Source of the DNA: Cyclobacteriaceae bacterium | GTDB taxonomy: Bacteria > Bacteroidota > Bacteroidia > Cytophagales > Cyclobacteriaceae | Assembly: GCA_028281285.1 (NCBI GenBank) | Contig: JANQKF010000019.1 | Span: 1-64,000, forward strand | Direction of reading: 5' to 3' | DNA length: 64,000 nucleotides | Shown here: positions 38,405-47,038 of the stretch, in pieces | How positions within the stretch are numbered: position 1 is the first letter of the stretch | Layout of the letters: the number at the start of each line of letters is the position of its first letter | The notes under the pieces: generated by a model | Databases searched by the model: none | What the model was told of the DNA's origin: nothing | What the model saw: only the letters and a program-made list of their open reading frames with translations | Made by a program: the position numbers and the translations under genes

Positions 38405-40045
38405 TTAACGAATGCATCGCGAAACTCTACCGTAGTAGGTATCGGATTTAATTGTATTCATTGCTTTTCGGAAGGCTTTTTCCAATTCTGCGTCATCTCC
38501 TATTTCGTCACAAACTCCGATCAGTAAGTTTGCTCGATAGTAATCAGAATTCACATCTTCAATACCCTCCAATACTTTCAGTAGTGTGGCTTTAGAAGGA
38601 TCTCCCTTCATCAATTCCTTCAAGAGGTTCACCTTATAGTGATCAGAGAGATCATCAGAAACCTCAAGAATCTTAGTATAATTTTCCTCTGTCAGTTTAT
38701 TTCTGCTGTCCATTACTTCCTTGATAATGTTGGTTTTGTAATGGTCCGACATGCTTCTGGTCAAGCTTATGATTTCGTCAATATGCTTCCCAGAAAGATC
38801 ATCATAATTCAACATTCTCTTCACGATGTTGGTAGTATAGTGATCGGACAAGTTTCCAACTCTTTGAAGTACTTTGTCATAATCCTCGGCTTTCAACTTT
38901 TGCTTGCTCATCAACTTTGAAAGCGTGTTGCTTGAATAGTGATCGGACATATCATCGACCATATCAAGGATGGTATCGAAGTCATTTGAGCTTAAATCTT
39001 CATTGTCCAGAAGATAATTGAGAATATTGTTTCTATAGTGATCGGACATGTCGTCAGCTGATTTCAAAACATCATCAAAGTACTCAGACTTGATTTGACG
39101 ATTTCTCAACATCTTATTGAGAATCCCAGACTTGTAATGGTCTGACATATCATTAGAATATTCCAAAACCTGCTTGACCATACCTTCTTTGAAATCTCTT
39201 CTATCGATCAATTCTTTTACAATTCCTGACTTATAGTGATCTGATCCCATATCACCGGCAGCATCGAGTACTTTGGCCAACATAGCCTCACTTAAGTCTT
39301 CTCTGAGTGTTCTTTTAAGGATGATCGACACGTAGTGATCAGAATCCATTCTGCGGATCGCAGTTAAGAAAGCATCGGTAGTCTTATCGTTCTTGAGGAA
39401 GAGATCTCCGTAATCTTTAAATACCTCAGTGATATAATGATCAGAATCAAGCTCTCTTGGAACATATCCGGCAATCTTGACGAGTTCATCATCCTTAAGT
39501 CCATCAGTATCCAAAAGTTCCTGCAAGTAGATGTGACTTACATAGTCGTTTCTGATATTATCTACTTCTTCTAATACATTATCCACTCCACCACTTTTGT
39601 AGAATCGAGCTACACGAGCTTCAGCACCAATACCAGTAGTTCGGATTACTTCTAACAGGACATCCGCCAACCACTTTTTTCCTTCAGCATCAAAATCTTG
39701 CTTTCTTCGGCCTTCATAGTATTCGTATACTATTGTGCCATCAGTGTCTGGCTCTGCAGTTATTTCTCTTCTGTTTCCGAAAGAAGTGCTTCTGACCCTG
39801 AACCATCCTCCTCTGGAAATTGATTTTATTGCTTTATCATCATCTGTAAACTCTACTCGTCCTTCGTAGTCAACCTCAAGGCGGCTAGACCCTCTCTTTG
39901 AAGTATAAGTCCATCGTCCGTCTCTTTCAGAGATTGTGGTAGAGCTGCGCTGTGCCTGGGCCTCATGAACTGTTATGAACATGGCCAACAAAGCAATGGC
40001 TACTCCAACGATGATACTCCCCTTTTTCATATTGTGCGTTTTCAT
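38405..40045 (-). CDS. secreted protein with head domain and 33-residue repeats (11 units)
   Basis: A 546-residue exported protein (signal to about residue 32, EAQAQ). A head domain at about 54-135 (EVDYEGRVEFTDDD ... AEGKKWLADVLLEVIR) is shared with the next two genes. An alpha-solenoid-like region follows, with anchors SDHY at 201, 235, 268, 301, 334, 367, 400, 433 and 467, SDYY at 500 and SDTYY at 534. The period is 33-34 residues. As I recall, similar head-plus-SDY repeats occur in extensions of M56/BlaR1-type proteins, but no M56 gene is present. The likely role is an envelope interaction scaffold. The upstream ACTCAAA leader supports the first ATG. Confidence 0.85.
   Translation of the reverse strand: MKTHNMKKGSIIVGVAIALLAMFITVHEAQAQRSSTTISERDGRWTYTSKRGSSRLEVDYEGRVEFTDDDKAIKSISRGGWFRVRSTSFGNRREITAEPDTDGTIVYEYYEGRRKQDFDAEGKKWLADVLLEVIRTTGIGAEARVARFYKSGGVDNVLEEVDNIRNDYVSHIYLQELLDTDGLKDDELVKIAGYVPRELDSDHYITEVFKDYGDLFLKNDKTTDAFLTAIRRMDSDHYVSIILKRTLREDLSEAMLAKVLDAAGDMGSDHYKSGIVKELIDRRDFKEGMVKQVLEYSNDMSDHYKSGILNKMLRNRQIKSEYFDDVLKSADDMSDHYRNNILNYLLDNEDLSSNDFDTILDMVDDMSDHYSSNTLSKLMSKQKLKAEDYDKVLQRVGNLSDHYTTNIVKRMLNYDDLSGKHIDEIISLTRSMSDHYKTNIIKEVMDSRNKLTEENYTKILEVSDDLSDHYKVNLLKELMKGDPSKATLLKVLEGIEDVNSDYYRANLLIGVCDEIGDDAELEKAFRKAMNTIKSDTYYGRVSRCIR
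38426..39445 (-). repeat. eleven ~99-bp tandem coding repeats
   Basis: Each unit encodes about 33 residues anchored on an SD(H/Y)Y tetrad followed by K/x-(S/T/N)-(G/N)-(I/L)L. Nine of eleven units carry SDHY, whereas the neighbouring paralogue has only SDYY-type units. The repeats are coding and diverged at DNA level, unlike CRISPR repeats. Confidence 0.9.
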
Positions 40046-40062
40046 TGTTCTTTATTTTGAGT
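40046..40062 (-). promoter_or_regulatory. ACTCAAA leader of the 11-repeat gene
   Basis: Reading the minus strand, ACTCAAA (40056-40062) lies exactly 10 bases upstream of the ATG, in an A-rich leader without a purine-rich Shine-Dalgarno site. Confidence 0.45.
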
Positions 40063-40325
40063 TGTCTGTCGGTTGGCGGGTGACCAAACCCACCCCGGTG
40101 CAGACTGTTGTATATTGAGTTTTTGATCTTTGTTGGATTCCTTTACGGGAATCGACAATACAATGATGCTAAGAATAGATACAAATGAAAACCCTATTGA
40201 ATCGAACTGTCATAACTCTGCACTGAACTGTAAAATCACTGTTGTTTTGGTTTTAGAATAGGTTTCTTAGTCGATTACACTCAGCATAATTTGCTTGAAA
40301 CTCACAAGAAGAGTAACCAAAAGAC
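40063..40325. other. non-coding gap upstream of the 11-repeat gene
   Basis: About 260 bp between the leader of one repeat-protein gene and the terminator hairpin of the other. No plausible frame, RNA gene or clear Bacteroidota -33/-7 promoter was recognised. The upstream side should contain the promoter of the 11-repeat gene. Confidence 0.5.
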
Positions 40326-40359
40326 AAACGTCATTCCCACTTTCGTGAGAATGACGTTT
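40326..40359 (-). terminator. terminator after the 5-repeat protein gene
   Basis: An 11-bp stem (AAACGTCATTC/GAATGACGTTT at 40326-40336 and 40349-40359), extended by CAC/GTG pairs after one mismatch, lies 21 bp past the stop. The T-run is short (GTCTTTT), so efficiency is uncertain. Confidence 0.6.
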
Positions 40360-40380
40360 AAATCGTGTCTTAAATTATTC

Positions 40381-41412
40381 CTACATATCGGCACACCTTG
40401 CTACTGAACCGTAATAGGTATCGGATCTAATGTGATTGGCCGCCTTCCTGAACGATGACTTCACCTCATCATCAGAGCGTTTGACCAGGCTACACCCGCT
40501 TTTCAAGACCTGTGACTTGTAATAATCTGAATTGATATCTCGAACCGTATTGAGCACACTGAGGATTTGCGCTTTGGTTGGTCTCCAATCCAATATGTCT
40601 TTTAATATCTCCGATTTGTAGTAGTCTGAATTGATATTGCTGACATTGTCCAATACGCGATCCATGGCACTGTCGGTTAATTCCTGGCGCAGTACATCCT
40701 TGAGAATTTCGGAGATGTAATAGTCCGAATCCATTCTATTCATTGCGGTAAGAAAGGCTTCGATGGATTCTGAGCTCTTCAAAAATAACTTGCTATAATC
40801 TTTAAAGACCTCTGATATATAATAATCGGAACTTAAGTCCTTGGGCACAAAGGCGGCAATTTTGATAATATCGGCATCTGGAATGTCGTCCTGATAAATG
40901 AGCTCCTGGAGATAAATATGACTGGCCCAATCGCTTCTGATCAATTCCACTTCCTTTAGAACACCTTCCACTCCTCCTTGCTTATAGATACGCGCTACTC
41001 TATCTTCTGCTCCTATTGCAGTTGCACGAATAACTTCCAAAAGAACCTCGGCCAACCATTTTTTGCCTTCCGGTTCGAATGGGACCTGCTTTCTTCCTTC
41101 ATAGTATTCGTAGACAATTTCCCCATCGTCCATTTCAGCCATGATCTCTTTCTTTTCACCAAAAGATGACTTTCTGATTCTCATAAAGCCGTACCTCGAC
41201 ATTGACTTGATCGCTGAATCGTCATCTGTAAACTCAATTCGACCATCATAGTCGATTTCAAGCCGCATTCCATCATCGCGAATAGAATAGGTATTGACTC
41301 CGTTGCGATGTGATATTCTGGTTTTTCTTTGGGCTCTGGCTTCCTGGAAGCTGGCGACAACGATTAAAGCACCGATTGAGACTGATGCTAATGACTTAAG
41401 TGTTGACCTCAT
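40381..41412 (-). CDS. secreted protein with head domain and 33-residue repeats (5 units)
   Basis: A 343-residue paralogue of the 546-residue protein. A signal peptide ends near residue 28 (EARAQ). The head domain is at about 49-130 (EIDYDGRIEFTDDD ... EPEGKKWLAEVLLEVIR). The repeat anchors are SDYY at 195, 229, 262 and 295 and SDTYY at 330. The region between head and repeats (RVARIYKQGGVEGVLKEV) is strongly conserved with the longer protein. It is probably periplasmic or cell-surface. Partners are unknown. Confidence 0.85.
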   Translation of the reverse strand: MRSTLKSLASVSIGALIVVASFQEARAQRKTRISHRNGVNTYSIRDDGMRLEIDYDGRIEFTDDDSAIKSMSRYGFMRIRKSSFGEKKEIMAEMDDGEIVYEYYEGRKQVPFEPEGKKWLAEVLLEVIRATAIGAEDRVARIYKQGGVEGVLKEVELIRSDWASHIYLQELIYQDDIPDADIIKIAAFVPKDLSSDYYISEVFKDYSKLFLKSSESIEAFLTAMNRMDSDYYISEILKDVLRQELTDSAMDRVLDNVSNINSDYYKSEILKDILDWRPTKAQILSVLNTVRDINSDYYKSQVLKSGCSLVKRSDDEVKSSFRKAANHIRSDTYYGSVARCADM

Positions 41413-41429
41413 GATATTGCTGTTTGAGT
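41413..41429 (-). promoter_or_regulatory. ACTCAAA leader of the 5-repeat gene
   Basis: ACTCAAA at 41423-41429 (minus strand) sits 10 bases before the ATG. Together with the 40045 gene it shares the longer string ACAACTCAAA. Confidence 0.45.
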
Positions 41430-41526
41430 TGTAAGATGAAGTTCATCAATACTTTGTTCTCTAAAAACCAGATTGCACTGAACTAACGATACACTGAAGT
41501 GAATTGTAGAATGGAGGTTATTACAT

Positions 41527-41556
41527 AAAAAAGGCCATCCACTTTCGCGAATGACC
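41527..41556 (-). terminator. terminator after the proline-rich gene
   Basis: An imperfect hairpin (GGCCAT ... ATGACC with interior mismatches) whose minus-strand 3' side runs into a stretch of six T. It lies 23 bp after the stop codon of the proline-rich gene and shares its ACTTTCG loop with the hairpin at 40326. Confidence 0.55.
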
Positions 41557-41578
41557 TAAGATGTGAAGATGTGAATTT

Positions 41579-42199
41579 TTAATGATCCAGTTTTTTTATC
41601 AGAGTATCCCAAATTTCTTTCAGCCATTTTTCGCCTTCTCCTTCAAAAGGAAGCTTTTTTCCTTTTTTGTAGTAGTCGTAATAAAGCTCTCCATCAGGGT
41701 CTTGTTCTACATAAATTTCCCTGCCTGTTTCCTTTTCTTTGACCTTCAGGAATCCATCTCTGGAAATTGACCTTATTTCCTCACCGTCTCCTGAAAACCG
41801 AACTCTACCTCTGGTTTCAATATATAGCTCACTTTCCTCATCATAAGCCACGAAAAAATCATCTCCTCGATGGCTCCACCCCCAATCGGAAGACCAGGAA
41901 TCCGCAGGCGAAATTGGAGTAATGGGTTCGATTGGGTCTATGGGAGCTATTGGCTCGATAGGCGAAATCGGATCTATCGGTGGTATAGGTGGAATTGGCG
42001 GTACGGGAGGAACAGGTTTCATCGGTGGAACCGGAGGAACCGGTGGTACAGGCGGAACCGGAGGTACTGGTCTGACCCACTCCCAACGATCCCTGTATTT
42101 CTTTCTTTTTTCTTTATCCTGAGCACTGACGTTGGTAATGGTGAAAACCATCATAATCAATACTAACAATGCAGGAAAGGTGCGTTTTACATTTCTCAT
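41579..42199 (-). CDS. secreted protein with proline-rich arm and shared head domain
   Basis: A 206-residue exported protein (signal to about residue 26, NVSAQ). A proline-rich tract (residues 43-98) consists of PVP/PIP triplets that grade into PIDPI/PIEPI units. The C-terminal head domain (about 125-200, IETRGRVRFSGDGEEIRSIS) is shared with the two repeat proteins, but it has no solenoid repeats. The proline arm may span the periplasm or peptidoglycan, which is an inference. It is on the same strand as the repeat-protein genes and 103 bp from the permease. Confidence 0.8.
   Translation of the reverse strand: MRNVKRTFPALLVLIMMVFTITNVSAQDKEKRKKYRDRWEWVRPVPPVPPVPPVPPVPPMKPVPPVPPIPPIPPIDPISPIEPIAPIDPIEPITPISPADSWSSDWGWSHRGDDFFVAYDEESELYIETRGRVRFSGDGEEIRSISRDGFLKVKEKETGREIYVEQDPDGELYYDYYKKGKKLPFEGEGEKWLKEIWDTLIKKLDH
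41906..42073 (-). repeat. 9-bp-period proline-rich coding repeat
   Basis: Encodes residues 43-98. The DNA alternates GGAACC/GGTGGT-type units on the plus strand with a 9-base rhythm. The opposite strand has long Gly-rich frames that are a by-product of the repeat. Confidence 0.85.
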
Positions 42200-42301
42200 T
42201 TGTGGATAGTTTTTGACATTACAATGATTGTAAGTTCTTACTCAACTAAAAACCAATAAGTAATGAACTGTCGCAATCATGAATTGAATTGTCGAATCTT
42301 C

Positions 42302-44677
42302 TTATTCGTATCTCATTGCCTTTACCGGATTGGCTGTTGCCGCTTTTAAGGTTTGCAAGCCCACTGTTAACAGCGAAACCAAAAGTGTTCCTCCCAATGC
42401 CACAGCGAATACCAAAGCGCCAATATTGATTCTGTAGGCAAAATCACTCAGCCAGTTCTCGAGCATGTAGTATCCAACTGGAACGGCAATAACAAACGCC
42501 ATAAAAATCAATAGTGCATAACCACGAGTCAGCAAATAAATGACCTGGGAAACGGAAGCTCCAAGTACCTTTCGAATACCGATTTCCTTGGTACGTTGAG
42601 CCGTCATTAGGGAAGAAAGTCCTAGCAGTCCCAGACACGCGATAATGATGGCCACTCCTGAAAATGTGCCTATCGCACCTGTCAATCGATCATCAGATTC
42701 ATAGAGTCTTGAAAACTGATCATCCAGGAAATAATAGTCAAATGGCACCGATGGCAGCACCTTACTCCACTGCTCTTCAGCCAAGGCTAACGCCTCCTGC
42801 GCTCTACCTTCAACTATACGTGCCACTGTGAGCCCGTGAACAGCATTGGTAGGTCTTCTATAGAAGTGAATAACCGGCTCCACATCGTTTACTAATGATT
42901 GAAAATTGTAATCATCAACCACACCCACTACTTTAATTCTACGACTTCCAAAATTCAGGTATTTACCTTCAATCGTACCCCAACCATAGGCCTCGAAAGC
43001 AGCTTGATTGACAATGGCTGACCCGCTACGATCCTCTTCACTGTTTGGAATAAAATCCCGTCCCTGGAGCATTTGAATTTTAAAATTCGAGAAGTAATGA
43101 TGATCCACATAGGTGATCCGCATTCGTAACCGTTGTTCCGGAGTAAAGCCATCAGGCACAACAAATGTGTAGCTGGCATTAAAATTACCGGGTATCGCTC
43201 TGGAACTACTCCATGATTCAATCGCTGAACTTTGCTCAAGTGAATTTCTCAGTGAGGCCAGTCCATTTGTTCCTTCCTCCTGGCTTGGAAAATCTCTAAC
43301 ACTAATGGGCAGGACCATCAAATTGGCCTTATCGAAGGCCATGTCTTGGGTCTTCATGTGTTTTACCTGCTTTCCGATGACCATCGTACCAACGATTAGC
43401 AAAATGGAAAAAGTGAACTGCAATACGACCAGGGAATTGCGGATAATCCTACTCGATTTGCTGGTTTTAACCACTTTTCCCTTTAACGAATCTACACTCT
43501 TGAGTGAAGTGAGATAGAATGCCGGATACAGCCCTGATATTAATCCGATAAATAACCCAAGTCCTATTAGTCCGGCCAGATGCAATGGTCGATCGGCTAA
43601 ATTCAGAATAAGCTCTACACTGTACAGTGCATTGAATCTTGGGAGCAGTAAAGCCGCGGCTACCACTCCAATTATCATCGAAACGAAAGTGATACTGAGC
43701 GATTCCACAAGGTATTGACCCACCAATTGCTTTCGAAGAGCTCCAAGTACCTTTCGCATGCCTGCTTCACGTGCGCGCTCCATTGATCTGGCTGTAGCCA
43801 GGTTCATAAAGTTGATTGAAGCAATCGTAATAATGATGAAGGCCACGGCCAAAAGTATGTAGGCATACTGTCTGTTGCCATTAAACTCATCATAAATCTC
43901 AAGCAGGTTGATCAACTTAAAGTTGGTTGTTTCTGCAGTTTGCTCATTCCATATTTTGGCAATGAACGGTTCGAAAGATTCTTCCAGCTGCCCAATATCC
44001 GTTCCATTTTGAAGCACCAAGTAGGTCTCAAGAAAGGACGATCCCCAATTGCCCGAAATCCCTTCATACTGGGGGTGGCTTTGAATTGGGATTAATGCGT
44101 TTGGCTGTAACCGAGTATTGTAAGGCACGTTTCCGATGATTCCGGTAACTATGTACTGATTGTTCAAACTAGGAGCCTCGACCGTCTTTCCAATTGGGTC
44201 CTCATTCGGGAATAAACGATCGGCTGCTTCTTTAGAAAGGACGATTGAGTTTAGATTCGTGAATACTGACTCGGGATTCCCGGAAATGAATTCATAATCG
44301 AAGACACTAAAAAACGAGGCGTCAGTCAAAAAAGTTGACTCATTGAAACGTTGATCGCCCACTTCAAACCAAACCGCATTCTCAGCCACTCTAACCCCGT
44401 CAACGATTTCAGGATAGTCTTCTTTCATCGCTTCCAGCATAGGAGCCCAGGTATCGTAGGTCTCTTGCGTGCCTGTTGGGGTAATCCGTTCTTTGTAGAC
44501 CATATAGGTCTGATCGGCCTTGGAGTGCATTTTGTCATAGCTTAGCTCACTTTCAGAATAGAGCAGAATTAAGACAGCTGCACCGATTCCCACGCTAAGA
44601 CCAAAAATATTAATGAAGGTGTAGCCCTTATGCCTGAGCAGGTTCCTAAGGGCGATTTTGATGTAGTTTTTTAACAT
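42302..44677 (-). CDS. orphan MacB/FtsX-type permease, no prefix
   Basis: A 791-residue inner-membrane permease starting directly with the core MLKNYIKIALRNLLRHKGYT. The first helix is at about 20-40, followed by a large periplasmic domain with the usual DASFFSVFDYEFISG and EDPIGKTVEAP motifs. The first FtsX block (around ATARSMERAREAGMRKVLGA) and second block (TKEIGIRKVLGASV) give about eight helices in total. It carries the ACTCAAA leader. No ATPase is adjacent. It could drive envelope transport or act as a stress-sensing permease like the PadR-linked relatives. The substrate is unknown. Confidence 0.9.
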   Translation of the reverse strand: MLKNYIKIALRNLLRHKGYTFINIFGLSVGIGAAVLILLYSESELSYDKMHSKADQTYMVYKERITPTGTQETYDTWAPMLEAMKEDYPEIVDGVRVAENAVWFEVGDQRFNESTFLTDASFFSVFDYEFISGNPESVFTNLNSIVLSKEAADRLFPNEDPIGKTVEAPSLNNQYIVTGIIGNVPYNTRLQPNALIPIQSHPQYEGISGNWGSSFLETYLVLQNGTDIGQLEESFEPFIAKIWNEQTAETTNFKLINLLEIYDEFNGNRQYAYILLAVAFIIITIASINFMNLATARSMERAREAGMRKVLGALRKQLVGQYLVESLSITFVSMIIGVVAAALLLPRFNALYSVELILNLADRPLHLAGLIGLGLFIGLISGLYPAFYLTSLKSVDSLKGKVVKTSKSSRIIRNSLVVLQFTFSILLIVGTMVIGKQVKHMKTQDMAFDKANLMVLPISVRDFPSQEEGTNGLASLRNSLEQSSAIESWSSSRAIPGNFNASYTFVVPDGFTPEQRLRMRITYVDHHYFSNFKIQMLQGRDFIPNSEEDRSGSAIVNQAAFEAYGWGTIEGKYLNFGSRRIKVVGVVDDYNFQSLVNDVEPVIHFYRRPTNAVHGLTVARIVEGRAQEALALAEEQWSKVLPSVPFDYYFLDDQFSRLYESDDRLTGAIGTFSGVAIIIACLGLLGLSSLMTAQRTKEIGIRKVLGASVSQVIYLLTRGYALLIFMAFVIAVPVGYYMLENWLSDFAYRINIGALVFAVALGGTLLVSLLTVGLQTLKAATANPVKAMRYE

Positions 44678-44694
44678 GATCAGATGGTTTGAGT
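44678..44694 (-). promoter_or_regulatory. ACTCAAA leader of the prefix-less permease
   Basis: ACTCAAA at 44688-44694 (minus strand) lies 10 bases before the ATG that starts MLKNYIK. The related prefix-fused permeases have the motif at the same distance from their internal core Met. Confidence 0.5.
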
Positions 44695-44796
44695 TTTTGG
44701 ATTAGAGTAAAAGTGCGTAAGCACTATCATAATATCCAATGGGACAACATGAACCATCTTTCGGTTACGGTGAACCGTATTGGGATTGTACTGAAC

Positions 44797-46413
44797 TTAA
44801 AAAGAGGTGTTTACCTGGACCCTGAAGCCGTTGGAAGCTGGTACGAAACGACAGATCCCTCCTACACATATTAGCCCGCTACGTTCGCGTACATAACTTA
44901 GGCCAACACTCAAAGGGCCCTTACGATAGTTGGCTCCCACTGAATAATAGTGAATGGAGTTGTCATAATTCCATTCGTCCGAGATGTAAGTGCTAAGCTT
45001 TGGGGACCATCCATACTCTACCAGGGCAAACAACCAATTGCCAAAGTGCTGATTAGCGGACATGTGCTGCAGTTCGGTTCTGATAAACCTCCTCTCCGGC
45101 AGTCGATAGGAAACCTCGGTAAACAAAGTAAATGAATTCACAAACCCACTCCCCGGAATTCCCTCAATCACATCCTGATTGTATTTGATATACGACCAGC
45201 CCGCAGCGTATCTCAGTTGCCGATTCACTCTCTTGGTCACCTCGAAATTCCAGTTGACATAGAAGAGTGAGTCCGAGAAGGCAAGTTCGACTACTTCTGC
45301 ATTGGGAAGACCCGAACCATCTTCAGTTTTCAATGCCGTGATATACGAAATATCTGTAGCTATTTTGGTACCATACTTACCTCCAAGTGGTGTTCCCTTT
45401 TTAATGTTGAAGAATAAATCAGCATTTATACCATTCTCACCGTTTCCCTGAGTAGCATATGGATATAACGTAGTCAGCCGATACGTATTCACATTGCTGT
45501 TGGGAGGAAGATAATTGATACCGGAGGTCACATTAGACAATGACTCACGGTCAGACCTGAAAAACATGTTTTTTATGTATTTCCAATTGACATTGAACCC
45601 AAACCCTTTTTTGGTATAACCTGTTGAGATGAACAGTCCGGATCCATTTCCATCTCGAAATTGGTTCAGAGAATGCGGTTCACGTTCCTTATATCCATAT
45701 TCCACCCCAAAACTAAAACCCTTAATGCGGAGGTCACTCCGAAATGAATAAGCAGTTGTGCTCGAAGGAATTACCAACCCGGTTTCATTGTCTTCATCTT
45801 TGTGAACCAGGCTACCTCCAATGTCCAGGGAAACACCATTTTCTTTGAATCCTTTGAACACCTCATTCCATGAAAGATCGAAATCAAAGCCGGTTATAGA
45901 CGAATCGTCTCTTTCGAAATAACGCCTGTTCTTACCAGCCAAAGCCGTGAGACGAATAATGTCAGAGCTGAACTTGATTCTGGCACCAAATACAGAATTG
46001 TCGAGCCCAAGTTGTGGCTCATAGTATGATCGAAGGACCATCCCTGAACCAAACTGTTCGTAGAAATTTCCTACTGTAAAACTGAAATTCTTATGATCGT
46101 AGTTAATGAATACGTTTCCAATACCATCACCATCCAACTGTCTTTCAAAGCCCAGTAACGGGGGTAAATAGGCTTCATATCGAAATCCTGCCGAAAGGCC
46201 CTTCCAGAGGTAGTTTAATTGCAGGGCACTATTCACCCCAAGGGTTTCATCTCCCGGCAGCAATTCAGCATTTATCGTTTCATCTTCATAATAATATTGA
46301 GAAGTGAGATAGAAATCTCCAGAGATTCTGGCATCCTTAATTTGAGCAAACGGAGTCTGCACAAAGCATAAAAAAATAAGGAAAAAGATTCCCTTTAATT
46401 TGAATCCGCTCAT
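44797..46413 (-). CDS. DUF6029-type outer-membrane beta-barrel protein
   Basis: A 538-residue protein with a signal peptide to about residue 24 (PFAQ). Tandem beta-strands rich in Tyr/Phe/Gly run throughout, and the protein ends in the terminal Phe of RVQVNTSF. The pattern NFYEQFGSGMVLRSYYEPQLG near residues 105-130 fits the DUF6029 family, which in Bacteroidota is often encoded beside TlpA-type thioredoxins and Omp28 lipoproteins, as here. It overlaps the thioredoxin gene by 4 bases. The partner or substrate is unknown. Confidence 0.78.
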   Translation of the reverse strand: MSGFKLKGIFFLIFLCFVQTPFAQIKDARISGDFYLTSQYYYEDETINAELLPGDETLGVNSALQLNYLWKGLSAGFRYEAYLPPLLGFERQLDGDGIGNVFINYDHKNFSFTVGNFYEQFGSGMVLRSYYEPQLGLDNSVFGARIKFSSDIIRLTALAGKNRRYFERDDSSITGFDFDLSWNEVFKGFKENGVSLDIGGSLVHKDEDNETGLVIPSSTTAYSFRSDLRIKGFSFGVEYGYKEREPHSLNQFRDGNGSGLFISTGYTKKGFGFNVNWKYIKNMFFRSDRESLSNVTSGINYLPPNSNVNTYRLTTLYPYATQGNGENGINADLFFNIKKGTPLGGKYGTKIATDISYITALKTEDGSGLPNAEVVELAFSDSLFYVNWNFEVTKRVNRQLRYAAGWSYIKYNQDVIEGIPGSGFVNSFTLFTEVSYRLPERRFIRTELQHMSANQHFGNWLFALVEYGWSPKLSTYISDEWNYDNSIHYYSVGANYRKGPLSVGLSYVRERSGLICVGGICRFVPASNGFRVQVNTSF

Positions 46414-46931
46414 TTGTTCAACCCTTCGATAATTTCCAGGTATTCCTCTTCATCACCCGGGACATAGCTGGTATGCTGGTAGACAATCTTATTACTTCGA
46501 TCAACAATGAAGGTATGAGGAACATTTAGAACATTGAGCTTTCTTTTTAGCAGACTGTTTTCATCCAATAAAACCGGAAATTCCCACCCTTTGCCGTTGA
46601 TAAATGGCAAAACTCTTTTGCTCGAACGCGCATCATCAATGGAAACTGCGTAGACCGTCACCTCCATATCTTCCTGAAGCTCGTCATACATGTCGTTGAG
46701 AAAATCCAACTCCTGAATGCACGGCTTACACCAGGTGGCCCAGAAGCTAATGATCATAATTCCTTTATCTTCTTCGGCTATCTCATCAAAACTCAGCGCT
46801 GCACCATTCATATCCTCGACTTTCACCCCTTTCGAAAGTTCAGTAACCGTTTGTGCATAAAGTGCATTAGAAAGTAAAAGGATTAAAATCAGGGGAGTAA
46901 AAAAGCAGTTAAAGCGGAGTAGTCTTTGCAT
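46410..46931 (-). CDS. TlpA-type periplasmic thioredoxin
   Basis: A 173-residue exported thioredoxin with a signal segment at about 1-27 (NALYAQ). The redox motif WCKPC gives Cys68 and Cys71 within FWATWCKPC. The later cis-Pro region VPHTFIVDR is conserved. It probably reduces or oxidises thiols in the periplasm. It is translationally coupled (ATGA) to the DUF6029 barrel and diverges from the Omp28-like genes, which carry a related WCGWC motif. Confidence 0.9.
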   Translation of the reverse strand: MQRLLRFNCFFTPLILILLLSNALYAQTVTELSKGVKVEDMNGAALSFDEIAEEDKGIMIISFWATWCKPCIQELDFLNDMYDELQEDMEVTVYAVSIDDARSSKRVLPFINGKGWEFPVLLDENSLLKRKLNVLNVPHTFIVDRSNKIVYQHTSYVPGDEEEYLEIIEGLNK

Positions 46932-47038
46932 ACCAGTAGTCTATTAACCAGACTTAAAGCTAGTTATATAAAAAATTTATAAGGGATTTACCCTAATTAC
47001 ATGTTCCAATATTAGGGTTTTTCGTTAAAGTAACGACC

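Noticed and set aside
38426-39445. Regularly spaced repeats considered as a CRISPR array
   Set aside because: The ~99-bp units are coding, diverged in DNA sequence and lack identical repeats separated by unique spacers.
41870-42166. Gly/Arg/Tyr-rich frames on the plus strand
   Set aside because: They are the antisense of the proline-rich coding repeat in the minus-strand gene. The 9-base repeat rhythm produces long open frames in several directions.
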